Shown: in pieces, positions 41,566 through 54,451 of the stretch | Position numbering within the stretch: position 1 is the stretch's first letter | How the letters are laid out: each line of letters begins with the position of its first letter | Source of the DNA: Clarireedia homoeocarpa | Taxonomy: Eukaryota; Ascomycota; Leotiomycetes; Helotiales; Rutstroemiaceae | NCBI GenBank assembly: GCA_001465935.1 | Contig: LNKV01000012.1 | Location: forward strand, 381,302-445,301 | DNA: 64,000 nucleotides | Direction of reading: 5' to 3' | The notes under the pieces: generated by a model | What the model was told of the DNA's origin: nothing | What the model saw: only the letters and a program-made list of their open reading frames with translations | Databases searched by the model: none | Translations under genes and position numbers: made by a program

Positions 41566-43558
41566 ATGGCAAAAAGAAAGGCTGATTCTCAAGGCGCCGC
41601 TGCTTCTACGAATGGCGTTAAGAAAATCAAACAAGATGCGCCTGTGAAGGTTGTGAAGTCTAAGAATCTGTTAGACGATAGTGACAGCAGCGAGGACGAG
41701 TCCGTTGGAGGTGCCCCGCTCGAAGCTGGATTCAAGATAAATGAAGAATATGCGAAGAGATTCGAGCATAATAAAAAGCGAGAGGAGCTTCATAGGTGTA
41801 GGTTTTACACTTCTACTGTGCTTGATCAATCCGCTTATCAAACTCTTATTAGTGGAGGAGAAATATCAGAAGCAAGCAAAGCCAGTAAATGGCCAATACG
41901 GCGACAAATACGACGAAGATTCTTCTTCTTCCGATGATGAAGATGAAGACGATGAAGGTTTTTTAGCCACAGAGGATCTAGACAAGCAGATCTCAGCGAC
42001 ATTACAGGCACTTCGTTCAAAGGATCCTCGAGTTTACGATGAGAAGGTTACGTTCTATGCGCCAATTGAAGAGGATGACAGCAAAGATTCAGAAAAGGTT
42101 AAGCCGGAACAACCAATGTATTTGAAGGACTATCACCGGGAAAATCTACTCAATGGGCACACAGGAGCGGATGAGGAGGAAGATGCGCCGCGAACATTTG
42201 CGCAAGAGCAAGAAGAGTTGAAGAAGAAGATTGTGAGCGAGATGCATGCGGCGGGCGGGAACGACTCAGACTCAGACGAGGATGGAGGGTTTCTAGTACC
42301 GAAGAAGAAGCCCGAATCATCGGGTCAAGGAATCCACCCCTCGAGAGCCCCACGAATCGAAGTCGACGTTTCCGTAGCTGATAAAGATCCCGAGACATTC
42401 CTTTCTAATTTCATGGCAGCTCGCGCATGGGTTCCGAGTGGAGAGTCGCGATTCCAGCCATTCGAGTCGGACGATGAGGAAGAAGACGAACGAGCCGAAC
42501 AGTTTGAAGCGGCGTATAACCTTCGCTTTGAAGATCCTGCTGGTAGTAACGAAATGCTGAAGTCATACGCTAGAGATGTCGTGGCGGCAAAATCCGTCCG
42601 ACGAGAAGAAGTGAGCAGTCGTAAGAAACAAAGAGATGCTGCCAGAGAAAAGAAGGAGGCCGAGAAGAAGGAAAGGGAAGAAGAGAGAGCTCGGCTAAAG
42701 CGCTTGAAGATAGAAGAGATGGAGGAAAGGCTTCAGAAAATCAAAAAGGCTGCAGGCATCAAAGGCAAGACTGTAAAGGACGAGGAATGGACAAGTTTCC
42801 TCGATGCTGCTTGGGATGACGACAATTGGGAGGCAGAAATGAACAAGCGCTTTGGAGAGGACTATTACGCTGAAAAGGACGTCGCGTCGGATAGTGATGA
42901 AGAGGCTGACGGAAAGAAGAAGAAGAAGAAGGTCAAGAAGCCTAAGTGGGACGATGATATCGATATCAAGGACCTTATACCTGAATTTGACGATGAAGAG
43001 ATCTCGAAACCTGCATTTTCATTGTCAGACGTAGAAGAGGGCGACAGCGACGACGAAGATGACGAAGGGACGACAAAGAAGTCGAAGACTAACAAAGAAC
43101 GGCAGATGGAGAAGCAGGGCAAGAAGAAGGCAGCCCGGTTGGAACGAAAGAAGATCGAAGAACTCGTTGATAGTAAACTTGACCTTGATTTGTCCTTAAA
43201 TTCAAAGCAGCCGTCAGTATTCCGATATCGCGATACATCACCGACGTCTTTCGGTTTGACCGCAAGAGATATTTTGATGGCTGATGATTCAGCGCTTAAT
43301 CAATTTGCTGGCCTAAAGAAAATGGCCGCATTTAGAGATGCAGAGAAGAAGAGGAAGGACAAGAAGGCCTTGGGAAAGAAAGCTAGGTTGAGACAGTGGA
43401 GAAAGGAGACATTCGGGAATGAAGATGGACCGGAGATAGTAATTGGACCAGACGCTGCCGATGGAGCAGATGCAATGGAGGGTGTAGAGATTCCTGAAGG
43501 CAAGAAAAAGAAGAAGAGGTCGAGGAAGAATAAGGGGAAAGCTACTGCTGAGGCCTAG
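41566..43558 (+). CDS. KRI1: Ribosome biogenesis protein Kri1
   Basis: Model join(41566..41797, 41853..43558), 645 aa; the 55-nt intron uses donor GTAGGT, giving the conserved junction KKREELHRLEEKY. (The nearby GTGTAG would break the frame.) The chain is very charged with acidic Ser clusters (DDSDSSEDES, DEDSSSSDDEDEDDEGF). Kri1 landmarks: GFLATEDLDKQI, YLKDYHRENLL, DPETFLSNFMAARAW, then ESDDEEEDERAEQFEAAYNL, and the C-terminal FRYRDTSPTSFGLTARDIL with KKARLRQWRKETFG. Role in yeast: nucleolar factor for 40S assembly, binds Krr1. The lysine-rich end is a likely nucleolar signal. Confidence 0.92.
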
Positions 43559-44277
43559 GCTCTGCTGCGACTTCGATTAGGATCCTCTGTGCTGTAATTC
43601 TGAATTAAGTGGTGTCATTCCAATTTATAAATTGAGATGGAACACTGGTACAGGACAAATGTCTACCAATGTAAGCAGGGATTTTAATGAATATATTGTA
43701 ATGAGCAATACGGTTTTTCCAAGTCAAGTTTGTATACATAATGCTCTGTGCCATCTCCTAGGCCATGCATCCCGTTTGCTATCAAACATCTGCAAAGCAG
43801 GTACGACTATGAAAGTAGAGATGACCTATCCAGGGGTAATGTTAGGCTACGGATTCTAGGAATGTAGCTCCCCAGATTTAATGCATTCGGCCACCTCCAG
43901 TGCTAACACAAGTACAAAGAATACCGTGAATTATAATGCTTCTGGAATTATCGCCATAATTATCTCTGCATCAACCTTTTATACTCTTGTGAGACATTCA
44001 CACATTCATGTCACCTCAACCTCTAAGACCATTATCCAAATTTAGTTTATCGATTTAGCATTGAAGTGTGGCAACCAAAATACCCCTGTTCAACCGCCAA
44101 CTTCAACTTAGAATAACTTTGGATGAACGAGCGGTGCGACTCTAATTTCTCAAAACCATTCATTGAATCATTTAGGCTTGCGGCCGAGTCACCCTATCCT
44201 CAGTCTACAAGCTCGACACATAATGCAGTCAAGCCTGACCTCATCACTGACTCTGTAGAGAACCTAATTGCATCGCG
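43559..44277. other. Intergenic, nothing recognised
   Basis: Between tandem plus-strand genes. AT-rich; an ATG at 44123 opens a frame overlapping the next start in another frame (possible uORF). Confidence 0.45.
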
Positions 44278-47200
44278 ATGTCGGACGCCGCCCAAGCAGC
44301 TTTACCCCAAGTCAATAGACCATTGACCTTGATTTCAGTCGGGCTCAAAGAAGCCGCCCTCGATTCCCCTACTTTTCGTGCAACAGCGGTTCACTTCTCG
44401 GATCAGGTTGAGATTTTGGAAAAATGGCTCGACGCATACGTCAAATCGATATCGAAGCTTGTCCACGACGTATGGGCATTGGAAGAGGCGTTCAACACAT
44501 TTCTCCTTCGTTCGGTGCCCCCTGCGAACGTGTCGGAAGCTGTGTTAGACCATGATTATACGTTACTAGCGATGAAGAGATTCGGGGAGGGGTCTAAGGA
44601 GTGGTGGTCACAGATCATAAATGGCACAAGGAAAATCGATACAAACATCTACGAGCCGATCAAATCGTTCATGGCATCTGAACTGCGGAACTTCAAGGAC
44701 GCGCGCAGATATTTGGAACAATCGCAGAAAACATTTGATAATACATTGGCAAGATATGTTAGTCAGTCGAAAACTAAAGAGCCCTCATCGCTGCGAGAAG
44801 ACGCATTTCAGGTGCACGAGACAAGAAAGGCGTACTTGAAAGCATCCTTGGATTTCTGTCTGCTTGCACCGCAGTTAAGATATACAATCGACAAGTTGCT
44901 GGTGAAAGTTTCCACAGACCAATGGCGGGAGATGAAAAGGTCCAGGGAAAATGCTGCAGGTAGCTTGCTCAAATGGAGCGGCGAAATGGACCGTGTACGG
45001 GGATGGAGCAAGGAATTGGAAGCCGGTGAAAGCATTTTTCGACGTGAATTACAACTGGCAAGGAGAGAAATAGCGGAGACCGCAGCCCAAGCTTCAAAAC
45101 CGTCTCGAGAGTTGGAGGATTATAATCTTTCTACTGTCGCATTTCTTGGCTCCAAAGGACCGTCGAATATCAATGTTTCAGCTCAAGCCAAGGATAGAGA
45201 ACGGTCCGAGAAACAAGGATGGCTGTTCTTAAGAACAATATCTGGAAAACCTGCAAGAACCATTTGGGTACGCCGTTGGTTCTACGTCAAAAATGGTATC
45301 TTTGGATGGCTGGTGCAAGGAGTACATTCTGGCGGAGTTGAGGAAAGTGAAAAAATTGGCGTTCTCCTCTGCAACGTGAAGCCTGCTGTTCAGGAAGATC
45401 GAAGATTTTGTTTTGAGGTTAAGACTAAAAACCAAACTATTCTTCTGCAAGCAGAAACTCAAGGCGTCCTGATGGAGTGGCTGGAGACATTTGAAGTTGC
45501 GAAGAACAGAGCACTTGAGGCTAGCGCAAAGGATACCTTCTCTCACCCTGGAGGAGTTGACCCCGCATTTGCCATAACCCCTCCATCTATTCCGGAGTTC
45601 GCGGCCAAGAATATCGACGGAAATTCCTCATTTGGTAGTGAAGAGGTCTCTGGTTTTGGGTATGATAGGGCAGGCACTTTACCTATTCCTGGCTACGAGT
45701 TAAACGGGTTAGCTGGAAGGAATAGTTTTGATGTTACTGCTCCTCGTAGATCTGTAACTTCTAGAGAAGAGGGAGAGAGCAGCCGAGACCATGCTGCAAG
45801 GATTATGCAGAAACTCGATCTACATAGAAAATCATCAAGCATGCAATCAGACGGTCCACCAAACGCGTCTCAATCCGCTGCAGGCGGAATAGCTAGTCTG
45901 ATATCAGCTAGTCATAACATACTACCTGTTCATGCGCCTTCGCCGGCTCTTCATGGAAGCGCCTCTACTCTTCCCTTTCCTCAAATTATTCTACAGTCTC
46001 CTACTCAAGAACCTACTCGGAGTACCCTGGCGCCTGCAACACTGGCTAATCCGCCTGCCCCTACAAACTTGAGCAAATCAGCGGTAATCGTCAGTGGGGA
46101 GCGTGGCATTGGCATCGGCCGCAGTGATTCTACTGGGGGAATGCCCAGTGGTATCATGGCCAATTTATGGGGAAGCACAAATTGGGGATATGTTAACCGT
46201 CTGGAAAAGGGCGACATCAAGTCAACGAGCCCAGGGACGCAGTCAACCCCAGCAAGCCCAAAAATAAAGCCATTAGAGCCATCTCCTAAGATAGGTACGG
46301 ATGAAAACTTGAAGCCTGACACCAGCCTAGCACTTCCCAAGGCCCCAGTTAGTGCATCAACTGATTCTCTAACTACACCAGTTGCACACTCTGCTACACA
46401 CCGAAAAGCAGCTAGTGTCGACATTGAAGCTCCACGTTTGCAGACGCAATTGGTTTCAAAACCAGAGGTTTTCCCCAGTAACTACCCGATTGAATTAAAA
46501 ACTCAGGAGGCGCAATTTCGAATGCTGTTTCCAAATGTCCCACGAGAAGACAAAGTTCTCCTTGTCTTCCGAGCAACTTGGAATCCGAATGAGCAACAAG
46601 AATTCCCAGGTAGAGTTTATGTGACGCAAAGAGATATCTACTTCTACAGTCACCATTTAGGTTTAGTTTTGATCACCGGTGTTAGTCTCGCAAGCATCAG
46701 CGAAGTCACTGCCGCACCAGGCAAGGATTGTGATTTCTTGTTCTTGCACTTACTTGAAACTTCACCGGATACAGGATATACAAGAATTACTATCAAAACA
46801 TTCCTTGAACCTCTTCGACTACTGCAGTCACGACTCAACTTTTTGATTGACATCAACCAAGCAGAGGAAAGGATGAGCCTTGAAGAGATTATCACGGCGT
46901 TGATCAAAATGGAAACCGAGGAGCCCTCCAGAAGTCCAAGTATGGAGAGCTGGGAGGATGTATCCGTCAACACACCGATCGATGATGGAACTATCTCTGG
47001 TCGCAATCGTAAAGATCGCGATCTTAGAGCCACTTTACATGTTGAGCGTGGATTGCACCTTGGCAGAAAAGGAAAAGAAGTCACCAAATTCCAGCTTCCT
47101 TCTCAGCCGGTCATTTATGAGCCTCCTGACATGCAACGAAAATCGGTTGAGCGAGAATTTGATATCAGTCCCAAGGCCCTCTTCCACCTCATGTTCGGTG

Positions 47201-48614
47201 ATAAGAGCGCGGTATTTCAGCTTCTATATCATGAGCGCAGAGCACAAAAGATTGCACAAAGTCCATGGATCCACTTAGATGGGAATCACATGCGTCGCGA
47301 ATTTCAATTTCAGATCGATTATGTCGACGTACTGCGAAGATCGCGTCAAGCAAACATTATTGACCATCAGGTCATTGAGATCATGAATGACCACGTCTGT
47401 TATGTCGTCACTGATTCAAAGACTCCTTGGCATCTACCTCATTTCAGGGACTTTATGCTTGTGTCCAAGATCGTGATTACTCACGTCGCCAAGTCTAAGT
47501 GCAAGTTGGCAATTTACACCAAAGTCGATTGGTCCAAGTCTCCTAAGTTCTCCAAGGGACTTGTTGAGAAACAGGCACTGGATGATTGCGAAGTTGATGC
47601 GTCTGATTTAGCAGATGTTATAGCTGATCAAGTACGTAAACTTGGGCCTCATAGTCGAACTAAGAAGGCTATTCACATCTACGGGCATGTGGGCCAGCAA
47701 AACACCGTTTCGCTCTTTTCGGCGGCGGAATCGAGCAATTCTAAGCGGCCTCATATAAAGAAACGCACACTCACAAACATGGTTTTAGAAACCCTCGGCT
47801 CCTTTGGGGAAAGTGCTGTGTCCTCAGTAATGATGTGGACCTTTGCAGTGCTTCGGTCTCTGTGGAAAATATCTAATGCTCACAGCATCATTCTCAGTGG
47901 ACTCATCTTGAGTCTTTCACTCAATGCACTTTTCACCTCTCGCGATACTTCGGAGTGGTGGTCAGAACGAAGTGCTGCGAAGTTTATGACCAGGATGGGA
48001 GTTGGACCAAATCCGATGATGAGTAGGGCAATCTACTTGAAAGATCTCGATGAGGCAGTGAACAGTCTTTCCACCGATCTCGCAGGCACGCACCAAAGCA
48101 AATGGTAAATATAACTTATCCTAATTTGGGAAATTATGCTAACTAACCATGTGAAAGTTATACGCAATTCATGGAAATTGCGAATGTAACCGACTTGGAC
48201 TCGCCTTATGACATGGCAGGAGCCACATTCGGCAAAACGTCAACAAGAGCAACAGCTAGGCGTCTTCGAAGAACACGCCAGAATCTAGGCTCATACCGTC
48301 ATGATCTAATCATTGCAATGCGCGTAGTAAATAACGTTGAGAGAGAGATGTTGAAGGCGGAATGGGAGAATTGGCTTCTGGACGAAAACATGCGATGCAA
48401 GCAAGCCGCAATGATACTTCGCGAGAACCGAACAAGCACTCTACCCACAGGCAAGGTTAAGGGGGGATCTCGTCAGGAAGTCCTCAGCGGTAATGAAGTA
48501 AGCGGGGATGACAGCATGAATGGCTTGAGACAATGGCATCAAGAGTATTGTGGCAGCTGCAAAGCCGAGCAGGATATGCTTGCTCAAGGTCGACAGGATT
48601 TGGCATTTGGTTAA
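44278..48614 (+). CDS. SIP3/LAM-family protein: BAR-PH-GRAM-VASt, sterol transfer at contact sites
   Basis: Model join(44278..48104, 48158..48614), 1427 aa; the 53-nt intron joins HQSK to CYTQFMEI. Domains in order: BAR-like helical domain (about 10-290), PH domain starting KQGWLFLRTISGKPARTIWV (about 312-415), a Ser/Pro-rich linker, a GRAM-like domain FRMLFPNVPREDKVLLVF with GRVYVTQRDIYFYSHHLGLV (about 745-850), a VASt domain from KSVEREFDISPKALFHLMFG (about 955-1120), and a membrane segment SIILSGLILSLSLNALF (about 1203-1219). Family knowledge: Lam1/Ysp1 and Lam3/Sip3 are ER-anchored proteins at ER-plasma membrane contacts; VASt binds sterol. The domain order matches the fungal Sip3 group. 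The short second exon is charged and helical. Confidence 0.9.
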
Positions 48615-49499
48615 TGGCAGTGGATCTGTATACACTTCGACTACTTTTGCATCATCCATTTGAGCAAGGCGTTGGGTATCTGGGACTTGGTGCGGATGAT
48701 TGCATTGGGAAGGCAATGGTTGTTTTGTATAATCCAGTCGTTGTATATCATGGGGTGTTGACTGTATTTGTATGTGAATACAATATCATATTGCTTTGTA
48801 GAGGTCTCAAAAGAAACTATTGATATCCTGCACGCTCCTCGCCCTCTTAGAGTTTGATATTGCACTAAAATTAAGGCTGTGTAAGGTTTCGATCGGCAAT
48901 TCCGTGCCCCCCCCTGGGAGACTGACATCATAGCAGACGGCCAACCTCACTAATAAGCTGCAGCCAATGCCAATCCAAATTAATCAAGAAAGTCGTTACA
49001 GTAGGACTAACTCCACCCCGCAGTGCCGCATTCCCGCATTCAAGTAACAAGTTTCCCATCTCGATTTATCCTCGATGATGTCGACCTTTTGCACCACTTT
49101 GATGTTATACTTGACTAAAGTATTGAGAGTACATCTTAATTGAACCTGTACATATCGAACTGCCCTTCCATATTACAATTCCTTCGTCGCAATACGCCCT
49201 GACAAACCCAATACCCCGCTTTTCTAGAACAGTCTCCGTGTGCTGCAAAAGCTAGAACTATTTGTATTTTGCTTACTGTGCTTGGTGCATATTTAATTCC
49301 AGCCCTACGGTACTTTACAAAGGCCGAGGCGGCGAGGATTACAGTCTACTTGCCCGAACTTCCAGAATCTTACAGAGATCAATTTGAAGAAAGCCTATAA
49401 ATACAGCATCTAGAGAATTGTTTCACGCCTTTGCGAAGCAAACAGACGCAGCGCAGCGAGGAACACTAACGTCGACAAAAAGGGAGGTGAAATAGAGCA
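48615..49499. other. Intergenic, nothing recognised
   Basis: About 880 bp between tandem genes; only a C-run near 48907. Confidence 0.5.
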
Positions 49500-51738
49500 A
49501 TGGCAGCTCTTCACGACGCGCTGAAGACTTTAGGTGTCATCGATTATGCTCAAACACCTACTGATGATTTGAGGCCGTTTCTTGAAGATGCTTTCAGCCA
49601 CGGTCAATTGATTGTTGACTCTATTCCCGTATCTGATAAAGCCGAGGCGACGACCGGTCGACCGCGTTCCGGGAGTAGCTTTTTAATCGCATCTTCTGCC
49701 TCTGAGATATCGATTTCCGATGCAAGAGCTCCATCTCCGCCTCCTGAAGTTGAGGCTCTGCGGAAAGAATGGAAGGAAGTAAAATTGAAGCCGGCCGATA
49801 ATCCCTTGGGTATGAGTGTTTACTCCACCAAAGGAAAGGATGGGAAGGGGACATGGTTTGCAAGGCGGAGCGTGCACGAGGGACTGGGCTTTACAAAATG
49901 GAAGAGAGCGTTGGAAAGAGAATTTCCTGAGACGCTGAAAGTTCAGGGTGGACCTGGGGAAGGGAATATCAGAGGTATTGGTGGGGAACGACGAGTGGCT
50001 TACAATCATGTTGGAGGAACCGGAAAAATGGAAGGTATGTCGTGCAGTTGTACAGTACATTAAGGAATGATTCTAATAATTGATAGTATATCTGCTATCG
50101 GCACAGTTTCCCGGTCCAACAACACCCCGCGATTTCGTTACTATGTTCATCTCATCAGACCAGGCATTGAAGGAGCAAGGCAATGGAGAAGTGTCTCGAC
50201 ACTTCATGGTTATATCGAAGCCATGTCAACACCCAGATGCGCCTCCACGCGAAGGCTACATACGAGGTCAATATGAGTCTGTAGAATTTATTCGAGAAAT
50301 ACCCATCAAGAGGGCTCCATCGATGTCTGCATCAACAAGCAATCTTGCAGGACAAGCTAAATCACGAAACAGATCTGATTCAAATCTAGGCAGAGAAGCA
50401 GTATTGAGGAATGCGAAGAACCATAACCATGATCCGTCCAGAGCGTCGGAGGAAGCAGATGTTCATGAAGATGGGGTACACTCTGAGACTGCGTCGGAGG
50501 GCCGCTCTCGGGGAAAGACGATATCCTTTGATAAATCCAGAGGTGCAACAGCCAAAGGAGAGAGTGTGGACATACCAAGTGAAGAAGATGAATCGGAGCA
50601 GAATCCCATAGAGTGGATTATGGTCACAAGAAGTGATCCAGGTGGAAGCGTACCACGATTCATGATCGACAGAGGAACACCGGCGGCGATCGTGTCCGAC
50701 GCTGCAAAATTCCTAGATTGGGCGTGCTCGAAAACTATTGAGGAGCTGTACAGTGATGACGAAGGTCCTGATGAGACAGATGCAGGTGACGAAGATCAGC
50801 AAGCTGAGCACCTTCGTCGTCATCGCGAGCACAATCACGAAACAGATCTTCACAACTACCAGACAAATGGTCATCTCGCGGGCATAGAGAGCCACCCAGA
50901 CCAACCTATGGGCTTGTCGCAGGAAGGTAACGAGAACGAAGGAGGCATATATGATATGGTAGCTGGTGCTGCAACCGCCGCGGGAGCTGTACTTTCAGCC
51001 CACACACCTGCAGTAATTGCAGATCGACTACCTCAAACTAGCGAATCTTCTTCTACAATGCTCGAGCGCTCACAATCGATATCGTCTATCAGCAGTCAAT
51101 CGACGGTCGATAGTTTCATCTCTGCTAGATCATTCGCAAGAGCCTCCACAAATCATACGACTGAAGATTCAGCGGTTGACCAAAAGATCAGTATTCAACA
51201 GGACAAGGAGCTACAGAAACTTGAGGAGAAGAAAAAGAAATTGAATGAGAAGCTTGAAAGGGCTAAACAGAAAGAAGCAGAAAGGAAAATGGAGGATGGT
51301 GAGAAGGAAAAGGAAGCGCTTAGAAAAGTCGAGGAGAAACACGACCGAGAAGTCAAACGACAACAAGAAAAATACAGAAAGGAAATGGAGAAATTGGAAA
51401 GGAAGAAGGAAAAAGAAGAAGCGAAGAGGAGAAGGAAGGAAGAAAAGGACAGGGATGAAGGCGTAGCAAGGGAAAATGAAGCGTTGAAGGTGGAACTGGA
51501 GGTTCTGAAGAGGGAGAGGGAAGTCCTCAAGATGCAGGTCGGGAATGTACAGAGGGAAAATACGCTGTTGGTGGGGAAGATCGGAAAGTTGGGTGTTCCG
51601 GGGGAAGAGATATTGAAAGAGGTCAAGGATGAGTTGATGAGGGTTGGTGGTACGAAGGGAAGGAAGAGGGCGGGGAGCGGGAGAGGTGGTAGTTTTAGTA
51701 GTGCGAGGAGTGCTGGAGGAAGTGAGAGTGGTGTGTAA
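49500..51738 (+). CDS. DUF3074 (START-like) protein with C-terminal coiled coil
   Basis: Model join(49500..50034, 50087..51738), 728 aa; the 52-nt intron joins GGTGKME to VYLLSAQFPGP. The DUF3074 domain is recognised from GTWFARRSVHEGLGFTKWKR, FVTMFISSD, HFMVISKPCQHPDAPPREGY, YESVEFIREIP and, after an insertion rich in Ser and acidic residues, NPIEWIMVTRSDPGGSVPRF and FLDWACSKTIEEL. The fold is predicted START-like, so lipid binding is plausible but untested. Residues ~555-690 are a long Lys/Glu heptad-like coiled coil (KLEEKKKKLNEKLERAKQKE); the end is Gly/Ser/Arg-rich. Confidence 0.85.
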
Positions 51739-52260
51739 TGCATCGGAGGGGTGGTAATTGACGTGGTAATATGTGGTAGGATGTATGTTGGGATCCTGGA
51801 AGAGGAAAGGCTAAGGTTAATTGGATCTGTTGATATCTTGGATCGAGTGGGACGGAATTTTGATCAGAAAGGATTCAGCGGTTTATAAAATTTAATACCA
51901 TCAATGATTTACTTTGTATTGGCACTCAGCAAGGATTCACATGCTTTTCGGAAATCAAATCCAGCGATTCTTTCCACGCCAGGAGTGAACTTCCGCAACT
52001 GATTGCCTCTCGCTGTGTATTAGAGTCCTGATGTATGCTTGATATTGAGTATCTTGATATCCTTTACTGTGATGTATAATATATCCAGTAAGCGGAGAAA
52101 ATCCAATAGTTACATTCTAACCCATATCCATTAACTATTTGGTCACTTGAATGTATCAACTTGTGCTGAACGCAATCCACCACTTTGCAGTCAATGCTTC
52201 CATTAGCTAACACACTTGAGGCGCGACGTTTTGCTACTCTATCCCACCCTGAATTATGCA
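51739..52260. other. Convergent 3' intergenic region
   Basis: Nothing recognised. Confidence 0.5.
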
Positions 52261-53750
52261 TTACAGTCCCACTTCCCTTAGCTTCTCCTCAAGCCACTTC
52301 AAATCCTCCTTCGAATCACCTGGTCCACCGGCCCAGTGTCCCCAGATACTTGGGAAGACTTCCAATCTACCTATTCCGTCTTTCATGTTGGCTACTTCAA
52401 TTTCGGAGTCTTCCGGGCTGTTGGTTTGTTAGTTGAGTCTGTGTATGAGAAGAGACGGTGTGGAGCGGAACAAAGAGGATAGGAGGATAGGAGGATAGGA
52501 GGAAGAAAAGGCGATGGATGGTTGGGGAAGATAGATTAGACGTACGGGAAGTATAAATCGGTCTTGCTTGGTAGAACAAGTGTCTTGGCTTTTATGGCTT
52601 GCATAGCGGCTTTGAAATCGCCGTTGTAGGGTTCTTGTTTGGAACAGTCACCGGCTTGCCAGGTGTAGAGCATGGTGAGGAGATTTTCGGGGTCTGTCGT
52701 GGTGGAGAGGTGATTAGTGGTGTCATTTGCATCAGAAGGGAGGGCAAGGAAGTAGATATAAGAAGTTTACAAACCTTTCGAAAGTCCCCATGCTTCCCAG
52801 AAATTCTGCATGAAGTCTTCGAGGTCTTTGAACCCGAGATGACTTTGATATATCTTCTCACGGTAAAATGCCTAAGAGCAAGTCGTTAGTACAATAGAGT
52901 TCATCAAGCCATGCCTAGAGACTACATTCACCCATCTAAGCAGGAACAGCAATGAAAAGCGAAACTCACCTGACTAAACCCCCACCCAGCATAAACCCTT
53001 GCAAAAGCCTTCAACCCCGTCTCCCTCTCCTCTTTCCCCCAACTCCTTACTCCACTCTCCTTCCCTCCCGAAACCGCATCCCCACAACTTCCCAAACTTC
53101 TTCCCCCAGTGGCTGCCACCAACGCACTCTTCACTCCCTCCAGCATCACCTGATTATGCTCTGCGGTTTTCGCACTCCCGCAAAATGGGACGCATATGTC
53201 CATGAAATCAGGATAACTCGTAGCCCACTGAAAGACCTGACCGGCGCCCATGCTCCAGCCGAGAACGGCGCGCGCGTGGGTTATGTTTAAGTGAGTAGTG
53301 ACGAGGGCGTGTTGGGCGCGGACATTGTCGTAGAAGGTTACTTTGGGGAAGGGGGAGAGGTTTGTGTTTGAAGGGGACTAGGGGATTGTGTTAAAATCGG
53401 GTGCTGAGTATTGAGGAGAAATTGAAGGAAGTTGGAGGCAGATTAAAGACTTACGCTCGATTGACCATTACCGAAGAGAGCAGTGACTATGATAAAGTAT
53501 TTCTTAGGAGACAACACCCTGTCTTCACCAATAAGCCATTCATTGTCCTTAATCACTGTATACAATTAGTATTCTACTGCAACCTCAAGCTCAAGCTTTG
53601 AATATACTCACAGCCAGAATACCAAGAAGGATATATGATGGCAGGCGATGTTGGATCTCCGAATGTCTTGTATACTATATGTGCATCAGGGATCTCTTGA
53701 CCGGATTGGAGTTTCCAGTTTCCGAGCTTGTATGTTTGATAGTCTGGCAT
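52261..53750 (-). CDS. Alpha/beta-hydrolase of the homoserine O-acetyltransferase (MetX-like) family
   Basis: Minus-strand model with six exons: join(53750..53612, 53555..53455, 53377..52970, 52871..52775, 52693..52546, 52417..52261), 349 aa; introns of 56, 77, 98, 81 and 128 nt. Start chosen at MPDYQTYKLGNWKLQSG (53750), matching the family; ATG 53789 is 13 codons upstream in frame. Marks: IVYKTFGDP, IIYPSWYSG, nucleophile elbow GWSMGA with Ser122, LPSKTDLYFP with the acidic residue, and IWGHWAGGP with the His. Close relatives in fungi are called homoserine acetyltransferase family proteins but many act on unknown esters, so no reaction is claimed. Intron 5 carries a GGAGGATA tandem repeat (about 52475-52502). 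Confidence 0.85.
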
Positions 53751-54451
53751 ATTGAGACTTTGATAACCGTCTTGATATCTTGAGATCATATCAGTGAGCG
53801 AATACTGAGGAGGAGAGTACTGACTACAACTTACACCTTGAGTGATGATGTTGTACTTCTAGGAATAGCTCGATGATCTTAGGACTCGGTTTGAGTCTGT
53901 TGTCTGTTGTCTCCTCGGTGTATGTCTTCACAATTTGAGCACAATTCAGGTTTTTGCAACATTCTACACCTGATTGTTAATACAGTTGATTGATAATATC
54001 ATGCAATAACGATGTGTTGTCTCAAGATATCACCCCCCCCCTCTTTCCTAGCAAGGCATGCGGGGATATCAGACCCTGTCAGTCAAAAGTAGTTTAGTCC
54101 TATGATGTTGATTCTCTCCTATCTCATCTCGCATTTTCCCTTGCAGCCGTCCTTTCGGTTCCGTTACAAATGATGATTCAAGCATTATCAAAAACATAAG
54201 TAATATTCCTGTGCATTTCCTTTCTACTTTTTGATATATAGACAGTTGAGTGTCAATGAAATCGTTGAGAATCGGAAGAATCTCTCAAGTCCTAAAACGG
54301 CAGGTACTCGAATTTGTATGTAACACAAACAACATCACTGACGCAATATATTTCCAGCCCATCCGCACACCCCACATTGTACCCCTCCGTGCCCTCGAAA
54401 GCGAAAACACGCTCACCAACAACCAACAACTTCCCAACCCGCCCTTTCACC
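53751..54451. promoter_or_regulatory. Divergent promoter region with an arginine-rich uORF
   Basis: Upstream of the hydrolase (minus) and flavin-reductase-like (plus) genes. A plus ATG at 54256 begins MKSLRIGRISQVLKRQ, followed by GTACTC...TTCCAG that could be a leader intron, but this frame does not join the downstream gene. Confidence 0.35.

Noticed and set aside
51195..51743. 182-codon Ser/Phe/Leu-rich minus frame
   Set aside because: Antisense shadow of the Lys/Glu coiled coil of the DUF3074 gene.
54256..54451. Mitochondrial-presequence-like extension (MKSLRIGRISQVLKRQ) for the flavin-reductase-like gene
   Set aside because: Neither the direct frame nor the GTACTC...TTCCAG splice joins it in frame to the ATG at 54452; kept as a uORF only.
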